30,065 bases of DNA from positions 1 to 30,065 of the forward strand of contig UQDJ01000019.1 of assembly GCA_900539675.1 (NCBI GenBank). The letters are read 5' to 3'. Shown here piece after piece: positions 14,330 to 22,860 of this stretch (positions within the stretch are counted from its first letter, which is position 1; each line of letters opens with the position of its first letter). Source of the DNA: an uncultured Coriobacteriaceae bacterium (GTDB lineage: Bacteria; Actinomycetota; Coriobacteriia; Coriobacteriales; Eggerthellaceae). The position numbers and the translations under genes were made by a program. The notes under the pieces are model-generated. The model was not told where the DNA came from. It worked only from the letters and a program-made list of their open reading frames with translations, and did not search any database.

Positions 14330-15325
14330 ATGACTGATTCATCTTCTGATTTGTTTGAGCATCGTCGCATCATCCTAGCTCCCATGGCTGGAGTGGGTGA
14401 CGAAGTCTTTCGTGAGCTTTGTATTGAGCAGGGCGCAGAGCTTACGTATACCGAAATGGTTTCTGCTAAGGCGCTCAGTTATGCCAATGAAAAGACTACC
14501 CATCTGTTAGATCTCTCCGATAAGGAAGATCAAGTATCGGTTCAGATCTTTGGTCATGAACCGCAGACGATGGCAAGTCAGGCTGGCTGGGTAGAGCAGA
14601 TGCTAGGAAAGCGGCTTTTTGCTATTGATATCAACATGGGTTGTCCTGCAAAGAAAATTGCCGGCAAAGGTGATGGCTCAGCTTTGATGCGAGACCCTGA
14701 TCTCGCCTCATCAATCGTGAGACAGGTTTGCTCGGCGCTTTCCTGCCCGGTCACAGTGAAGTTTCGTCGTGGTTATGAAATGGACCATGAAACGGCGGTT
14801 GATTTTGGACTGCGCATGCAAGAGGCGGGAGCCAGTGCGGTTGCGGTGCATGGCCGCTATGCAATGCAGTTTTATCGCGGAAATGCGGACTGGCAGATTA
14901 TTCGTCGTGTTAAAGAGGCGCTCGAAATTCCTGTCATTGGCAACGGAGATATTGTTGATGGTCAGAGTGCTTTGGCTATGCGTGCACAGACTGGTTGCGA
15001 TGCGGTAATGGTCGGTCGTGGCGCACAGGGAAACCCCTGGATATTTCGTGATATTGCCAGCCGTTTTGCTGGGGGTAGTGGGTATGCAGGTCCTACACCC
15101 GCTGAAAAGATGTCACTTGCCACTCGCCACGCCAAGATGCTCTCAGAGCGCGAAGGACGCAATATTGTGCGTATGCGCAAGCATGCCATGTGGTATGTGG
15201 GTGGCATGAAAGAAGCTTCAGTGTGGCGTCGCGCCTTTAACGATGCGGTAACGTTCGAAGATTTTGCTGCCATTTTTGAGCAGTGCCTCGCTTGTACCCA
15301 AGCGGCGCTGGATGCAGAGGACTAA
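14330..15325 (+). CDS. dusB: tRNA-dihydrouridine synthase
   Basis: This FMN- and NADPH-dependent enzyme reduces uridines in the tRNA D-loop. The TIM-barrel protein has 331 residues with LAPMAGVGDEVFRELC near the start, TYTEMVSAKAL, and INMGCPAKK near 103-111 carrying the catalytic cysteine. VKFRRGY, AVAVHGR and VIGNGDI are FMN-binding segments. The branch (DusB or a related actinobacterial Dus) cannot be fixed from motifs alone. The ATG at 14330 is preferred; an in-frame GTG at 14324 directly after the previous stop is possible, and neither has a strong ribosome-binding site. hemW begins 5 bases after the stop. Confidence 0.92.
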   Translation: MTDSSSDLFEHRRIILAPMAGVGDEVFRELCIEQGAELTYTEMVSAKALSYANEKTTHLLDLSDKEDQVSVQIFGHEPQTMASQAGWVEQMLGKRLFAIDINMGCPAKKIAGKGDGSALMRDPDLASSIVRQVCSALSCPVTVKFRRGYEMDHETAVDFGLRMQEAGASAVAVHGRYAMQFYRGNADWQIIRRVKEALEIPVIGNGDIVDGQSALAMRAQTGCDAVMVGRGAQGNPWIFRDIASRFAGGSGYAGPTPAEKMSLATRHAKMLSEREGRNIVRMRKHAMWYVGGMKEASVWRRAFNDAVTFEDFAAIFEQCLACTQAALDAED

Positions 15326-15329
15326 GGCT

Positions 15330-16478
15330 ATGGTTGTGCAACAAGACAGCACCATGACGAGAGATGGTGAGGGCTGGGAGCCGTACGGTGCTTTGTATAT
15401 TCATGTTCCGTTCTGCAAGAAGCGTTGCCGGTACTGTGATTTCACAACTCAGGCCATAGCGTCGGACAGTCCCGAACTCGATGCCTATACCCAACGTCTC
15501 ATTGCCGATATTCGCCACTATTCCAACGCCGATATGCTCGGCAACATCAAGACAGTCTATATTGGCGGAGGAACGCCTTCGTTTTTGGGGAATAAGCGTT
15601 TATCTTCTATGTTGTATACCCTTTCGATTTCGATGCATTTGACGCCTGAGGTTGAATGCACGCTGGAAGCTAATCCCGAAAGTCTTACTGAATCCATGGT
15701 CAAAGATGTATTTGCCCTTGGGGTAACCAGGCTTTCTATGGGAGTGCAGTCCTTTAACGATGAACTTTTACAAACCCTTGGTCGCATTCACACTGCGCGT
15801 CAGGCACGCGATGCTATCTCTCTGGCGCAGAAACGCTTCACTAACATCAGCATTGATTTGATGTGTGGCCTTCCTGGACAAACGAGAGCAATGTTTGAGT
15901 CCGACCTGCGTCAAGCCATTGAGCTTGGGGTAAGCCATATCAGTATCTATCCTTTGATGATTGAACAGGGCACCCCTTTTGCTAAGTTGGTAGACGCAGG
16001 CATCCTTGAAGTCGATGAGGATGCAGCTGCCGACATGATGGATAGTGCTGCTGGAGAGCTTATTCGAGCAGGTTTCCATCACTATGAGGTGGCAAGCTAT
16101 GCCAAGCCGGGATGCGAATCACGTCACAACAGCGCCTATTGGACTGGAGTGCCATATTTAGGGCTCGGTCATGGTGCAGTTAGCATGCGGCAAAACGAAT
16201 TGGAACGTCAACGCTTTGACGATGCGGGCATCATTGAGACGCTCGATGCCTTTCAGATGACTGCTGAGGATTTGATGCTGGGTATGCGCATGAGCAGGGG
16301 AGTATCGGATGATGATGTCGAAATTGCATCCATTCTGTTGCCTGATACCGCTACCACTCTGCAAACCTTGTTAGACGATGGCTATGTTGTGCATGAAGAT
16401 GGGCGCTGGAAACCCACTCATAAGGGATGGTTGTTTGGTAATCACCTGTACGGTGCACTGCTCGATCTGGCTCCCTAA
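15330..16478 (+). CDS. hemW: HemW-type radical SAM heme chaperone
   Basis: This HemN-related radical SAM protein is now regarded as inserting heme into respiratory enzymes; it is often annotated as oxygen-independent coproporphyrinogen oxidase. The protein has 382 residues. The 4Fe-4S motif C-x3-C-x2-C is at residues 29, 33 and 36 (HVPFCKKRCRYCDF) and lacks the extra cysteine of true HemN. YIGGGTPS, GVQSFND and SIDLMCGLPGQT follow, then a C-terminal HemN-like domain with ASYAKPGCESRHN. The ATG at 15330 has GAGG nine bases upstream; longer forms reading into dusB are not needed. No other heme genes are in view. Confidence 0.92.
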   Translation: MVVQQDSTMTRDGEGWEPYGALYIHVPFCKKRCRYCDFTTQAIASDSPELDAYTQRLIADIRHYSNADMLGNIKTVYIGGGTPSFLGNKRLSSMLYTLSISMHLTPEVECTLEANPESLTESMVKDVFALGVTRLSMGVQSFNDELLQTLGRIHTARQARDAISLAQKRFTNISIDLMCGLPGQTRAMFESDLRQAIELGVSHISIYPLMIEQGTPFAKLVDAGILEVDEDAAADMMDSAAGELIRAGFHHYEVASYAKPGCESRHNSAYWTGVPYLGLGHGAVSMRQNELERQRFDDAGIIETLDAFQMTAEDLMLGMRMSRGVSDDDVEIASILLPDTATTLQTLLDDGYVVHEDGRWKPTHKGWLFGNHLYGALLDLAP

Positions 16479-16479
16479 A

Positions 16480-16515
16480 CGTTACGCTAGCCCTGTATTT
16501 GGCGCTTGCGTAACG
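16480..16515 (+). other. Stem-loop after hemW
   Basis: Arms CGTTACGC (16480-16487) and GCGTAACG (16508-16515) form eight perfect pairs directly after the hemW stop, with a 20-base loop. A T-run is lacking, so it may be a weak terminator or processing site at the end of the lepA-hemW unit. Confidence 0.4.
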
Positions 16516-16529
16516 GGTTGGTACTTAAG

Positions 16530-16556
16530 TTAGCACTCTTCACGTCACACTGCTAA
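16530..16556 (+). promoter_or_regulatory. CIRCE-like HrcA operator
   Basis: TTAGCACTC (16530-16538), nine bases, then CACTGCTAA (16548-16556). The left half is perfect CIRCE; the right half matches GAGTGCTAA at seven of nine positions. A TAAAAT at 16554-16559 with TTAGCA at 16530-16535 suggests the promoter is embedded in the operator. It lies 38 bases before hrcA, so the repressor probably controls its own operon. Confidence 0.85.
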
Positions 16557-16594
16557 AATGAGCATTTGTAGGTAAAGGGAAAAGGAGGTGACAG

Positions 16595-17590
16595 ATGCTT
16601 CCAGATAGAAGACGCTTGGTATTGCGCGCATTGATTGAAGAATATATTGATCGCGCTCTTCCCGTGGGTTCTCGTACGTTAGTTGAACGTTATAACTTAG
16701 GGATTAGCTCTGCTACGGTGCGCAGCGAACTGTCCCTTCTTGAAGAAATGGGATATTTGACCCAGCCTCATACCAGTGCTGGTCGTGTTCCAACCGATTT
16801 CGGATACCGCGCCTTTGTGGATGATCTGTTGCAGAATAACGATATCCAGGCCGATTCGAAAACGATGGAAGAGCTGCGCAAAAACGCTGATGACGTGGAC
16901 GATCTATTGGACAAAACGTCCCAAGCCCTGGCACGCCTTACCGACTGTATGACCGTTTTGGTGCCACCGCGTTTTCTTTCGGTGGATATTCGCATGGTCA
17001 ACCTGGTGTTGTTGCCTTCAAAGCGCTTGCTTATTGTGATCGTGACTGAAGATGGTCAGGTATTCGATCGTCAGATGGATATTCCTGAAGGTATTACCGA
17101 AGACCATATTACTCATATCCAGGAAATGGTTAATAACGTGTTAGCAGGGAAGAATCTTTCCTTTGAAAGCGATAAGCTTCCTTTTGATATGAATGATATT
17201 CACGATGACTTTTTCCAGGTGGTTATCAGTGAAATTCTGACGTGCTTAAAAGAAAAGAATGCCATCAAAGCTCACCCGCTCGGTATGTCGCATTTGTTGG
17301 GTAAACCTGAATTTAGTGATCCCACCTGTTTGATGCCTGTACTTGAAGAGCTTGAAGGTGATACTATGCTTCTTCGCGTGTTCGATGATGCAGTGCAATC
17401 GGATAATCCGGTGGTGCGTATCGGACACGAAAATGATTCTGATGCGCTTTCCAGCGTGTCGGTAATCGCCAATCGTTTTGGCGAAGAGCAACATCGCGGT
17501 TTAATCGTGATTGTGGGTCCTACTCGCATGAACTATTCGAACGTGATAACTGCAGTACGAGCTGCACAAAAGATTCTAAAAGACCTATAA
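16595..17590 (+). CDS. hrcA: Heat-inducible transcription repressor HrcA
   Basis: This repressor binds CIRCE operators and is released when GroEL is occupied after heat shock. The protein has 331 residues: an N-terminal winged helix (about 5-75, with SSATVRSELSLLEEMGYLTQPHTSAGRVPTD) and a C-terminal GAF-like dimerisation region ending LIVIVGPTRMNYSNVITAVR. A strong AGGAGGTGA lies four bases before the ATG. It sits behind its own operator and leads into dnaJ, the standard actinobacterial hrcA-dnaJ pairing. Confidence 0.96.
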   Translation: MLPDRRRLVLRALIEEYIDRALPVGSRTLVERYNLGISSATVRSELSLLEEMGYLTQPHTSAGRVPTDFGYRAFVDDLLQNNDIQADSKTMEELRKNADDVDDLLDKTSQALARLTDCMTVLVPPRFLSVDIRMVNLVLLPSKRLLIVIVTEDGQVFDRQMDIPEGITEDHITHIQEMVNNVLAGKNLSFESDKLPFDMNDIHDDFFQVVISEILTCLKEKNAIKAHPLGMSHLLGKPEFSDPTCLMPVLEELEGDTMLLRVFDDAVQSDNPVVRIGHENDSDALSSVSVIANRFGEEQHRGLIVIVGPTRMNYSNVITAVRAAQKILKDL

Positions 17591-17614
17591 GTCTGAAAGA
17601 GAGATTGAACCTCA

Positions 17615-18742
17615 ATGGCTAAAGACCTCTATGAAATTCTTGGTGTTGATAAAACTGCCAGCGATGATGAAATTAAAAAGGCTTTTCGTAAGAAGGCCCG
17701 CCAGCTTCATCCTGACATCAACAAGGCTCCTGATGCTGAGGATCGTTTTAAGGAGCTCAATGAGGCATATGATGTTTTGAGTGATCCGGCAAAGCGTGCT
17801 CAGTATGATCGCTTTGGCACTATTCCTGGTGCTGCAGGTGCTGGTCCTTCAGCTGTTGATTTCGAAGATCTTTTTGGCGGCTTTGGCATGGGCGACATCT
17901 TTAGTTCGTTCTTCGGTGGTGGCGCCGGCGGCGGTCGTGCCCAGGTGCGCCGCGAAGGTCGTGATATGGGCGTGGGCCTGCGTATTACGCTTGAAGAAGC
18001 AGCAGCAGGTGTGCATAAGGAAATCGTGTATGACCGTTTGGCTCCGTGTCCGGATTGTAAAGGTACCGGTCTAGGTGAAAACGGCAAAGAGGTAACGTGT
18101 CCTGATTGTAATGGTCAGGGCCGTGTTGTCACCGTCCAACATACTATTGTGGGTAACATTCAGACCGCTTCCACCTGCTCTCGTTGCGGTGGTTCAGGCA
18201 AGATCATTGAAAACCCGTGTTCTGAATGCGAAGGTCAGGGTCGCGTACCTGATCGTCAGCGCATTTCGGTTGATATTCCAGTGGGCATTCAGGACGGTCA
18301 GCAGCTGCGTCTGTCTGGTTACGGTGAAGCTGGTATTAGAAATGCCACCCCGGGAGACCTGATTGTAACCATTCGTATCGAAGATCATGAATTCTTTGAA
18401 CGCGAAGGTAACGATCTGCATTGCTCTGCTGCTATCAGCATGGTTCAGGCTGCTCTTGGTTGTCAAATTGAAATAGATGGCATCTTTAAGGGTGAAAAGG
18501 TGAAGGTGAATATTCCTGAGGGGTGCCAGTATGGCCAGGTAGTTCACGTTAAGGGTTTCGGTATGCCGAAGTTCCGCAGCGATGCCCGCGGGGATATGCA
18601 TGTTCACATTGAAGTGAAGATCCCGACGCGTCTGTCTAAGACCGAGCGCGAAATCTTGGAAAAATTTGCCGATGAAGCAGGCGAAGAGTTCTCCAAGCAA
18701 CGCAGCCCTTTGCAGAAGCTTCGTGATGCCTTTAACGGTTAG
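17615..18742 (+). CDS. dnaJ: Chaperone DnaJ (DnaJ2-like)
   Basis: This co-chaperone stimulates DnaK ATPase and holds unfolded proteins. The protein has 375 residues: a J domain (about 4-68, with the HPD triad in LHPDIN), a Gly/Phe-rich segment (about 75-120), a zinc domain with four CxxCxGxG-type repeats (CPDCKGTG, CPDCNGQG, CSRCGGSG, CSECEGQG; about 145-220) and a C-terminal substrate-binding region. It lies 24 bases after hrcA, which identifies it as the DnaJ2 class commonly linked to hrcA in actinobacteria; the dnaK-grpE-linked DnaJ would be elsewhere. GAGAGA lies about 11 bases upstream of the ATG. Confidence 0.96.
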   Translation: MAKDLYEILGVDKTASDDEIKKAFRKKARQLHPDINKAPDAEDRFKELNEAYDVLSDPAKRAQYDRFGTIPGAAGAGPSAVDFEDLFGGFGMGDIFSSFFGGGAGGGRAQVRREGRDMGVGLRITLEEAAAGVHKEIVYDRLAPCPDCKGTGLGENGKEVTCPDCNGQGRVVTVQHTIVGNIQTASTCSRCGGSGKIIENPCSECEGQGRVPDRQRISVDIPVGIQDGQQLRLSGYGEAGIRNATPGDLIVTIRIEDHEFFEREGNDLHCSAAISMVQAALGCQIEIDGIFKGEKVKVNIPEGCQYGQVVHVKGFGMPKFRSDARGDMHVHIEVKIPTRLSKTEREILEKFADEAGEEFSKQRSPLQKLRDAFNG

Positions 18743-18772
18743 TGTTCCTCCTACAGCTTGAATGTCTGCGAT

Positions 18773-19618
18773 ATGTCGCTACCTCATTTCTTTTTAGATG
18801 AACAGATTATTGCCTCTTACGACCATGCCACAGATGGGTGTTGGGGCGTATTCGCTTTGGAGCTTTCTTCTGAAGACATAAAGCATGCTAAGGCTATGCG
18901 TCTTGGGGTGGGAGAACATATTGCCGTCATTGACGCGGCTCAGGATTACTTCGAATGCGAGGTGGTCGCCTTTTCTGCCGATCAGGGCCTTATGGTTCGC
19001 ATAGCTCAGCATTTGGATGCTACGCCTCGCCCTTCAATTGTTCTTTTTCAAGGCATTGCTAAAGGCGAAAAGATGGACCTTATTATTCGTCATGCCACCG
19101 AAGTGGGTGTATCGCGGTTCGTGCCGTTAAAGACCGAACGCTGCATCGTTAAGATGGATGACAAGAAGGCACGCAGTCGCGTTGAACGCTGGAAGGCAAT
19201 CGCTAAAAGTGCGTGTATGCAAAGCGGTCGATCGGATAGGGCACTTGTGGATATGCCTTATTCTGTCAGAGAGCTTGCGCAGGCAACAGAGCTTTTATCT
19301 TTGCTGGATGTGTTGCTCATTTGTTGGGAAGAAGCCCCTGGCACAGCCCATTTGGCTCAGGCGCTTTTGGCATGCAAAACAGCTTCTCCATCAACTACGG
19401 CTACTACGGCTTTTGCTGGATCATGTAAAGCGTCTTTCCCCTGTGTTGGGGTAGTGGTTGGCCCTGAAGGGGGCCTGACAAATTCGGAAGTTGACGCTCT
19501 TTTGACAGCACACAATAACGCTCATCTTGTTTCGTTGGGATCGAGTATTTTGCGTACTGAAACAGCAGGCATTGTTGCTCCTGCTTTGGTGATGTATGAA
19601 TTGGAGCGTAACGCGTGA
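18773..19618 (+). CDS. rsmE: 16S rRNA m3U1498 methyltransferase
   Basis: This SAM-dependent SPOUT enzyme methylates N3 of U1498 in 16S rRNA. The protein has 281 residues: an N-terminal PUA-like domain (MSLPHFFLD... to about 75) and the knotted SPOUT domain with FQGIAKGEKMDLIIRHATEVGV, the SAM-binding GVVVGPEGGLTNSE (about 222-235) and SLGSSILRTETAGIVA (about 247-262). Before the GPEGG motif is a Ser/Thr/Ala-rich stretch (KTASPSTTATTAFAGSCKAS) that looks like a lineage-specific loop. The ATG at 18773 is preferred to the in-frame TTG at 18758; no clear ribosome-binding site is seen for either. dnaJ-rsmE-mtaB order is common in Gram-positive bacteria. Confidence 0.93.
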   Translation: MSLPHFFLDEQIIASYDHATDGCWGVFALELSSEDIKHAKAMRLGVGEHIAVIDAAQDYFECEVVAFSADQGLMVRIAQHLDATPRPSIVLFQGIAKGEKMDLIIRHATEVGVSRFVPLKTERCIVKMDDKKARSRVERWKAIAKSACMQSGRSDRALVDMPYSVRELAQATELLSLLDVLLICWEEAPGTAHLAQALLACKTASPSTTATTAFAGSCKASFPCVGVVVGPEGGLTNSEVDALLTAHNNAHLVSLGSSILRTETAGIVAPALVMYELERNA

Positions 19619-20952
19619 AGGTATCCGTTGTTAACTTGGGATGCAAGGTAAACCGCGTTGAATCTGATTCAATTGCGCTTGCGTATTTGAATCGTGGTGC
19701 CACGATTGTAGATGCACATCAAGCAGACACGATTGTGGTTAACACCTGTACTGTGACCGGTGAAGCGGAAAAGAAAACGCGCAAGACCATTCGAAAAGTT
19801 CTTCGGGAAAATCAGCATGCTCAGGTGATGGTCACAGGCTGTGCGGCGGTTATCGATCCGGACTTTTTTAAGAGCTTGGATAAGCGCATAGCGGTTATCG
19901 ATAAAACAGAATTATTAGATGCTATTTCTGCCGATGAAACTCCCTATGCAGCACTTCGTCAGGGACGCGTGGGTCAGGGTTTTCCAACACGTGTGGCGGT
20001 TAAAGTGCAAGATGGTTGTAATCATTCGTGCACGTATTGCATCGTGCATGTAGCGCGTGGCAGGGCTTGGTCGCGCCCCTATGCAGATATCGAACAAGAG
20101 GTGCTCCTGCTGGCATCTGAGGGCGTAAAAGAGATGGTGCTGGCTGGTATCGATTTGGGTTCGTATTCCTATGTGGAGCCCACTTGTGCGCGCGTTGCTC
20201 TTCAGGGCGATGTCGTAAAGCACGCTGCGTTGGCAGTGCAAAGAAATACGACATCGGAGAAAGCTCTTACGCAGAAATGCGTGCGTCTGTCTTTAGCAAA
20301 CATGGTGGCCCGCCTGTTAGCTGCGCTTGACAAGCGAGGGTATAGCGATGTGCGTCTGCGCATTTCTTCGATTGAACCACGTTCGATAAACCAAGATTTT
20401 ATCGATCTTTTGGGGTCTGCTCAGGGTCGCGTGTGCCGTCATTTACATTTGCCTTTACAGTCGGGCTCAGACAAGGTGTTGCGTCAAATGAACCGCCCCT
20501 ATACGGCAAAAGACTATCTTGATCTGGTTGATAAGCTGAAAGCTGCAGCAGGCGACATTTCTCTTTCTACCGATGTAATAGTGGGTTTCCCCGGAGAGTC
20601 TGACGAGGATTTCGATGAAACCCTTAAGGTTGTTCAAAAGGCAGGATTTACCAAGGTACATGTGTTTCGGTATTCAAGACGCGAAGGAACGCCAGCTGCA
20701 GAGCGTTCTGATCAGGTGGATGCCCAGGTAAAAGAGGCACGCGCGCATCAGCTGATACAGCTTGCAGACGATTTGCGCCGCGATTACGTGGAGCGAAATG
20801 CAAACCGTAGGGAATTGATCGTTGTTGAAGGGGAAGGCTGGGGGATGAGCGAGTCGTATTATAAAGTGCGGGTTGATAAAACTATCACACCCGGCAGCGT
20901 TATTCAGGCTTGCTTAACAGACGCAGACCCCTCTGGTATGGTGAACGTATGA
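19615..20952 (+). CDS. mtaB: tRNA t6A37 methylthiotransferase MtaB
   Basis: This radical SAM enzyme adds a methylthio group to N6-threonylcarbamoyladenosine at position 37. The protein has 445 residues. The N-terminal UPF0004 cluster cysteines are at 10, 45 and 76 (NLGCKVN, NTCTV, VTGCAAV), the radical SAM motif C-x3-C-x2-C is at 135, 139 and 142 (DGCNHSCTYC), and RISSIEP, HLPLQSGSD, STDVIVGFPGE and a C-terminal TRAM-like region follow. Residues about 185-225 form an extra segment after AGIDLGSYS that I do not expect in the family. The start GTG overlaps the rsmE stop (GTGA), and the stop overlaps phoH (ATGA). Confidence 0.94.
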   Translation: MKVSVVNLGCKVNRVESDSIALAYLNRGATIVDAHQADTIVVNTCTVTGEAEKKTRKTIRKVLRENQHAQVMVTGCAAVIDPDFFKSLDKRIAVIDKTELLDAISADETPYAALRQGRVGQGFPTRVAVKVQDGCNHSCTYCIVHVARGRAWSRPYADIEQEVLLLASEGVKEMVLAGIDLGSYSYVEPTCARVALQGDVVKHAALAVQRNTTSEKALTQKCVRLSLANMVARLLAALDKRGYSDVRLRISSIEPRSINQDFIDLLGSAQGRVCRHLHLPLQSGSDKVLRQMNRPYTAKDYLDLVDKLKAAAGDISLSTDVIVGFPGESDEDFDETLKVVQKAGFTKVHVFRYSRREGTPAAERSDQVDAQVKEARAHQLIQLADDLRRDYVERNANRRELIVVEGEGWGMSESYYKVRVDKTITPGSVIQACLTDADPSGMVNV

Positions 20953-21920
20953 GTGAATCAGAAACAATAAATGTCACACTTCCTATTCCGCCCTCCGTTT
21001 CACCGGCATTGTTGGTTGGATCGGGTGATGAGTTTCTTCATCTTATTGAACAGGATTTTGACGCCCGAATCACCATACGCGGTGATAGCATCTTGCTTTC
21101 AGGCAGCCCTCTTGAAATACAATCGCTGACCACGTTATTCACCGACTTGATTAAAATGCTGGAAGCTGAACAGACGCTTTCTCGTGATGATGTCAAGCGT
21201 TGCCTTGCTTTGCTGAAAACTGGGGAATATGCACCACCAACGCTTAAAGATGATGTCATTTTGACGTATCGTGGTCGCTCTATTCGTCCAAAAACGCCGA
21301 CGCAAAAAACCTACGTTGATGCGATTCGCAAGAATACGATTACCTTTGGCATTGGACCGGCTGGCACGGGTAAGACCTATCTGGCCATGGCCATGGCAAT
21401 CGCCGCATTAAATGACAAGCAGGTTGGTCGTCTTGTTTTAACACGCCCGGTAGTAGAAGCGGGTGAAAACTTAGGCTTTTTGCCCGGTACCCTGACCGAA
21501 AAGATTGATCCATATATCCGACCACTCTACGATGCACTCTACGAATTAATGGATGGGGCACGTGCAACACGCTATCTCAACGATGGCACTATTGAAATTG
21601 CGCCGCTTGCCTTCATGCGCGGTCGCACTTTAAATGACGCTTTTATTATTTTGGATGAAGCGCAAAATACCACGCCTCAGCAAATGAAAATGTTTTTGAC
21701 GCGTTTGGGTCTTGGCTCGAAGATGGTTATTACCGGTGACATCACTCAGGCAGACCTACCAAAAGGCATTTCTGGATTGAAGACCGTTCGCCAGGTGCTT
21801 GATGGCCTTGAGGACATTGCTTTTTGCGAATTTAAGAATGTCGATGTGGTGCGCCATTCGCTGGTTGCCAAGATCGTCGAAGCCTATGCGCGCGCTGAAG
21901 AAATGAATCTTCGTCTGTAA
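20949..21920 (+). CDS. phoH: PhoH-like (YbeZ) ATPase
   Basis: This PhoH/YbeZ-family P-loop ATPase is linked by genome context to YbeY and rRNA/RNA processing; its exact role is unsettled. The protein has 323 residues: an N-terminal KH-like region (about 20-75), the Walker A motif GPAGTGKT (about 135-142), the Walker B FIILDEAQNTTPQQMKMFLTRL (about 230-251) and VITGDITQADLP. The ATG at 20949 overlaps the mtaB stop and has GGTGA five bases upstream; a longer frame into mtaB is not credible. ybeY follows 14 bases later, the usual pairing. Confidence 0.94.
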   Translation: MSESETINVTLPIPPSVSPALLVGSGDEFLHLIEQDFDARITIRGDSILLSGSPLEIQSLTTLFTDLIKMLEAEQTLSRDDVKRCLALLKTGEYAPPTLKDDVILTYRGRSIRPKTPTQKTYVDAIRKNTITFGIGPAGTGKTYLAMAMAIAALNDKQVGRLVLTRPVVEAGENLGFLPGTLTEKIDPYIRPLYDALYELMDGARATRYLNDGTIEIAPLAFMRGRTLNDAFIILDEAQNTTPQQMKMFLTRLGLGSKMVITGDITQADLPKGISGLKTVRQVLDGLEDIAFCEFKNVDVVRHSLVAKIVEAYARAEEMNLRL

Positions 21921-21934
21921 AGGAAAGAGCATCC

Positions 21935-22405
21935 ATGCAAATCAATATTCTGATTGAGCACGGCAGTGCCGATATTGAGCCTCTAGATATTGAAGGATTG
22001 GCCACCTTCGTTCTGCATGAAATGCAGTACCCAGAAAATACGGATGTTTCGATCTCCTTTGTGAGCGATGAGAAAATCCATAATCTGAATCGTGAATATC
22101 GTGGTATCGATCGTCCGACTGATGTCCTTTCATTTGAGTGCGATAACGTTCCTTTTGAAGACGAAGATCTTTCTCAGGTGGAGGAATTCGAGCTTGGCGA
22201 CGTTATTGTAGCTAGTGATGTAGCAAAGCGCCAAACCGAAGAGTTTTCGACTACCTTTGAAGAAGAAATCACCCTTTTGGTAGTTCATGGTTTGCTGCAC
22301 CTGTGTGGATATGACCATATTGAAGATGATGAAGCTGAGGTAATGGAAGCCCTTGAGCGCAAGCTCATCGCCGCCTGGAATGAGCAGCGTCATGAGCGAG
22401 CATAG
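21935..22405 (+). CDS. ybeY: Endoribonuclease YbeY (rRNA maturation)
   Basis: This single-strand-specific, zinc-dependent endoribonuclease is involved in 16S rRNA 3' maturation and ribosome quality control. The protein has 156 residues with the metal site H-x3-H-x5-H in VVHGLLHLCGYDH (about 120-132) and the upstream family segment NREYRGIDRPTDVLSFE. AGGAAAGAG before the ATG at 21935 supports the start. It overlaps the next gene by 14 bases and belongs to the phoH-ybeY-dgkA-era cluster found across Gram-positive bacteria. Confidence 0.95.
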   Translation: MQINILIEHGSADIEPLDIEGLATFVLHEMQYPENTDVSISFVSDEKIHNLNREYRGIDRPTDVLSFECDNVPFEDEDLSQVEEFELGDVIVASDVAKRQTEEFSTTFEEEITLLVVHGLLHLCGYDHIEDDEAEVMEALERKLIAAWNEQRHERA

Positions 22406-22784
22406 TAAGATGCCCAACAAGCGCTTTACGCTCTTTGAGGCATTTGCCTGTGCTATGCGCGGCATTATGGATACGGCCCATGAGCGTAATTTCAAAATTG
22501 AGCTTGGCTTTATGGTGCTCTGCATCATATTGGGATTCATTTTTGAAATTACGCTCGTTGAATGGCTGGTTGTGCTGGTCTGTTTTGGGCTGGTTCTGGG
22601 CGGTGAATGCTTCAATACCGCCTTGGAAGCCATTGTCGATCTTGCAAGTCCCGATTATCACGAGTTGGCCCGTCTGGCAAAAGACGCTGCAGCGGGCGCC
22701 GTTCTTTTGTTTTCCCTTGCTTCACTGGCGGTGGGCATCTGTATTTTTGCTCCCCGCATTTTTGAACTCGTGGGCATTTTCTAG
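22392..22784 (+). CDS. dgkA: Diacylglycerol/undecaprenol kinase
   Basis: This small integral membrane kinase phosphorylates undecaprenol or diacylglycerol; Gram-positive members favour undecaprenol for carrier-lipid recycling. The protein has 130 residues from the ATG at 22392. It has the family pattern: an N-terminal amphipathic region (FTLFEAFACAMRGI), three membrane helices, and the catalytic GECFNTALEAIVDL (about 75-88) followed by ARLAKDAAAGAVLLFS. Starts at 22380, 22392 and 22410 are all possible; 22392 gives a short overlap with ybeY. Substrate preference is inferred from lineage. Confidence 0.9.
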   Translation: MSEHSKMPNKRFTLFEAFACAMRGIMDTAHERNFKIELGFMVLCIILGFIFEITLVEWLVVLVCFGLVLGGECFNTALEAIVDLASPDYHELARLAKDAAAGAVLLFSLASLAVGICIFAPRIFELVGIF

Positions 22785-22787
22785 GGT

Positions 22788-22825
22788 ATGTCATATAGCA
22801 CATGCCATACCATGCCATATAGTGC
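22788..22825. repeat. Paired ATGYCATATAGYRC motifs upstream of era
   Basis: ATGTCATATAGCAC (22788-22801) and ATGCCATATAGTGC (22812-22825) recur with a 24-base period. The first copy also lies in an imperfect inverted repeat running from GGTATG to CATACC. The second contains TATAGT, a possible -10, but without a convincing -35. Function is unknown. Confidence 0.5.
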
Positions 22826-22860
22826 AGAACGTATTACGCATAACGCAGTAAAGGAATCCT

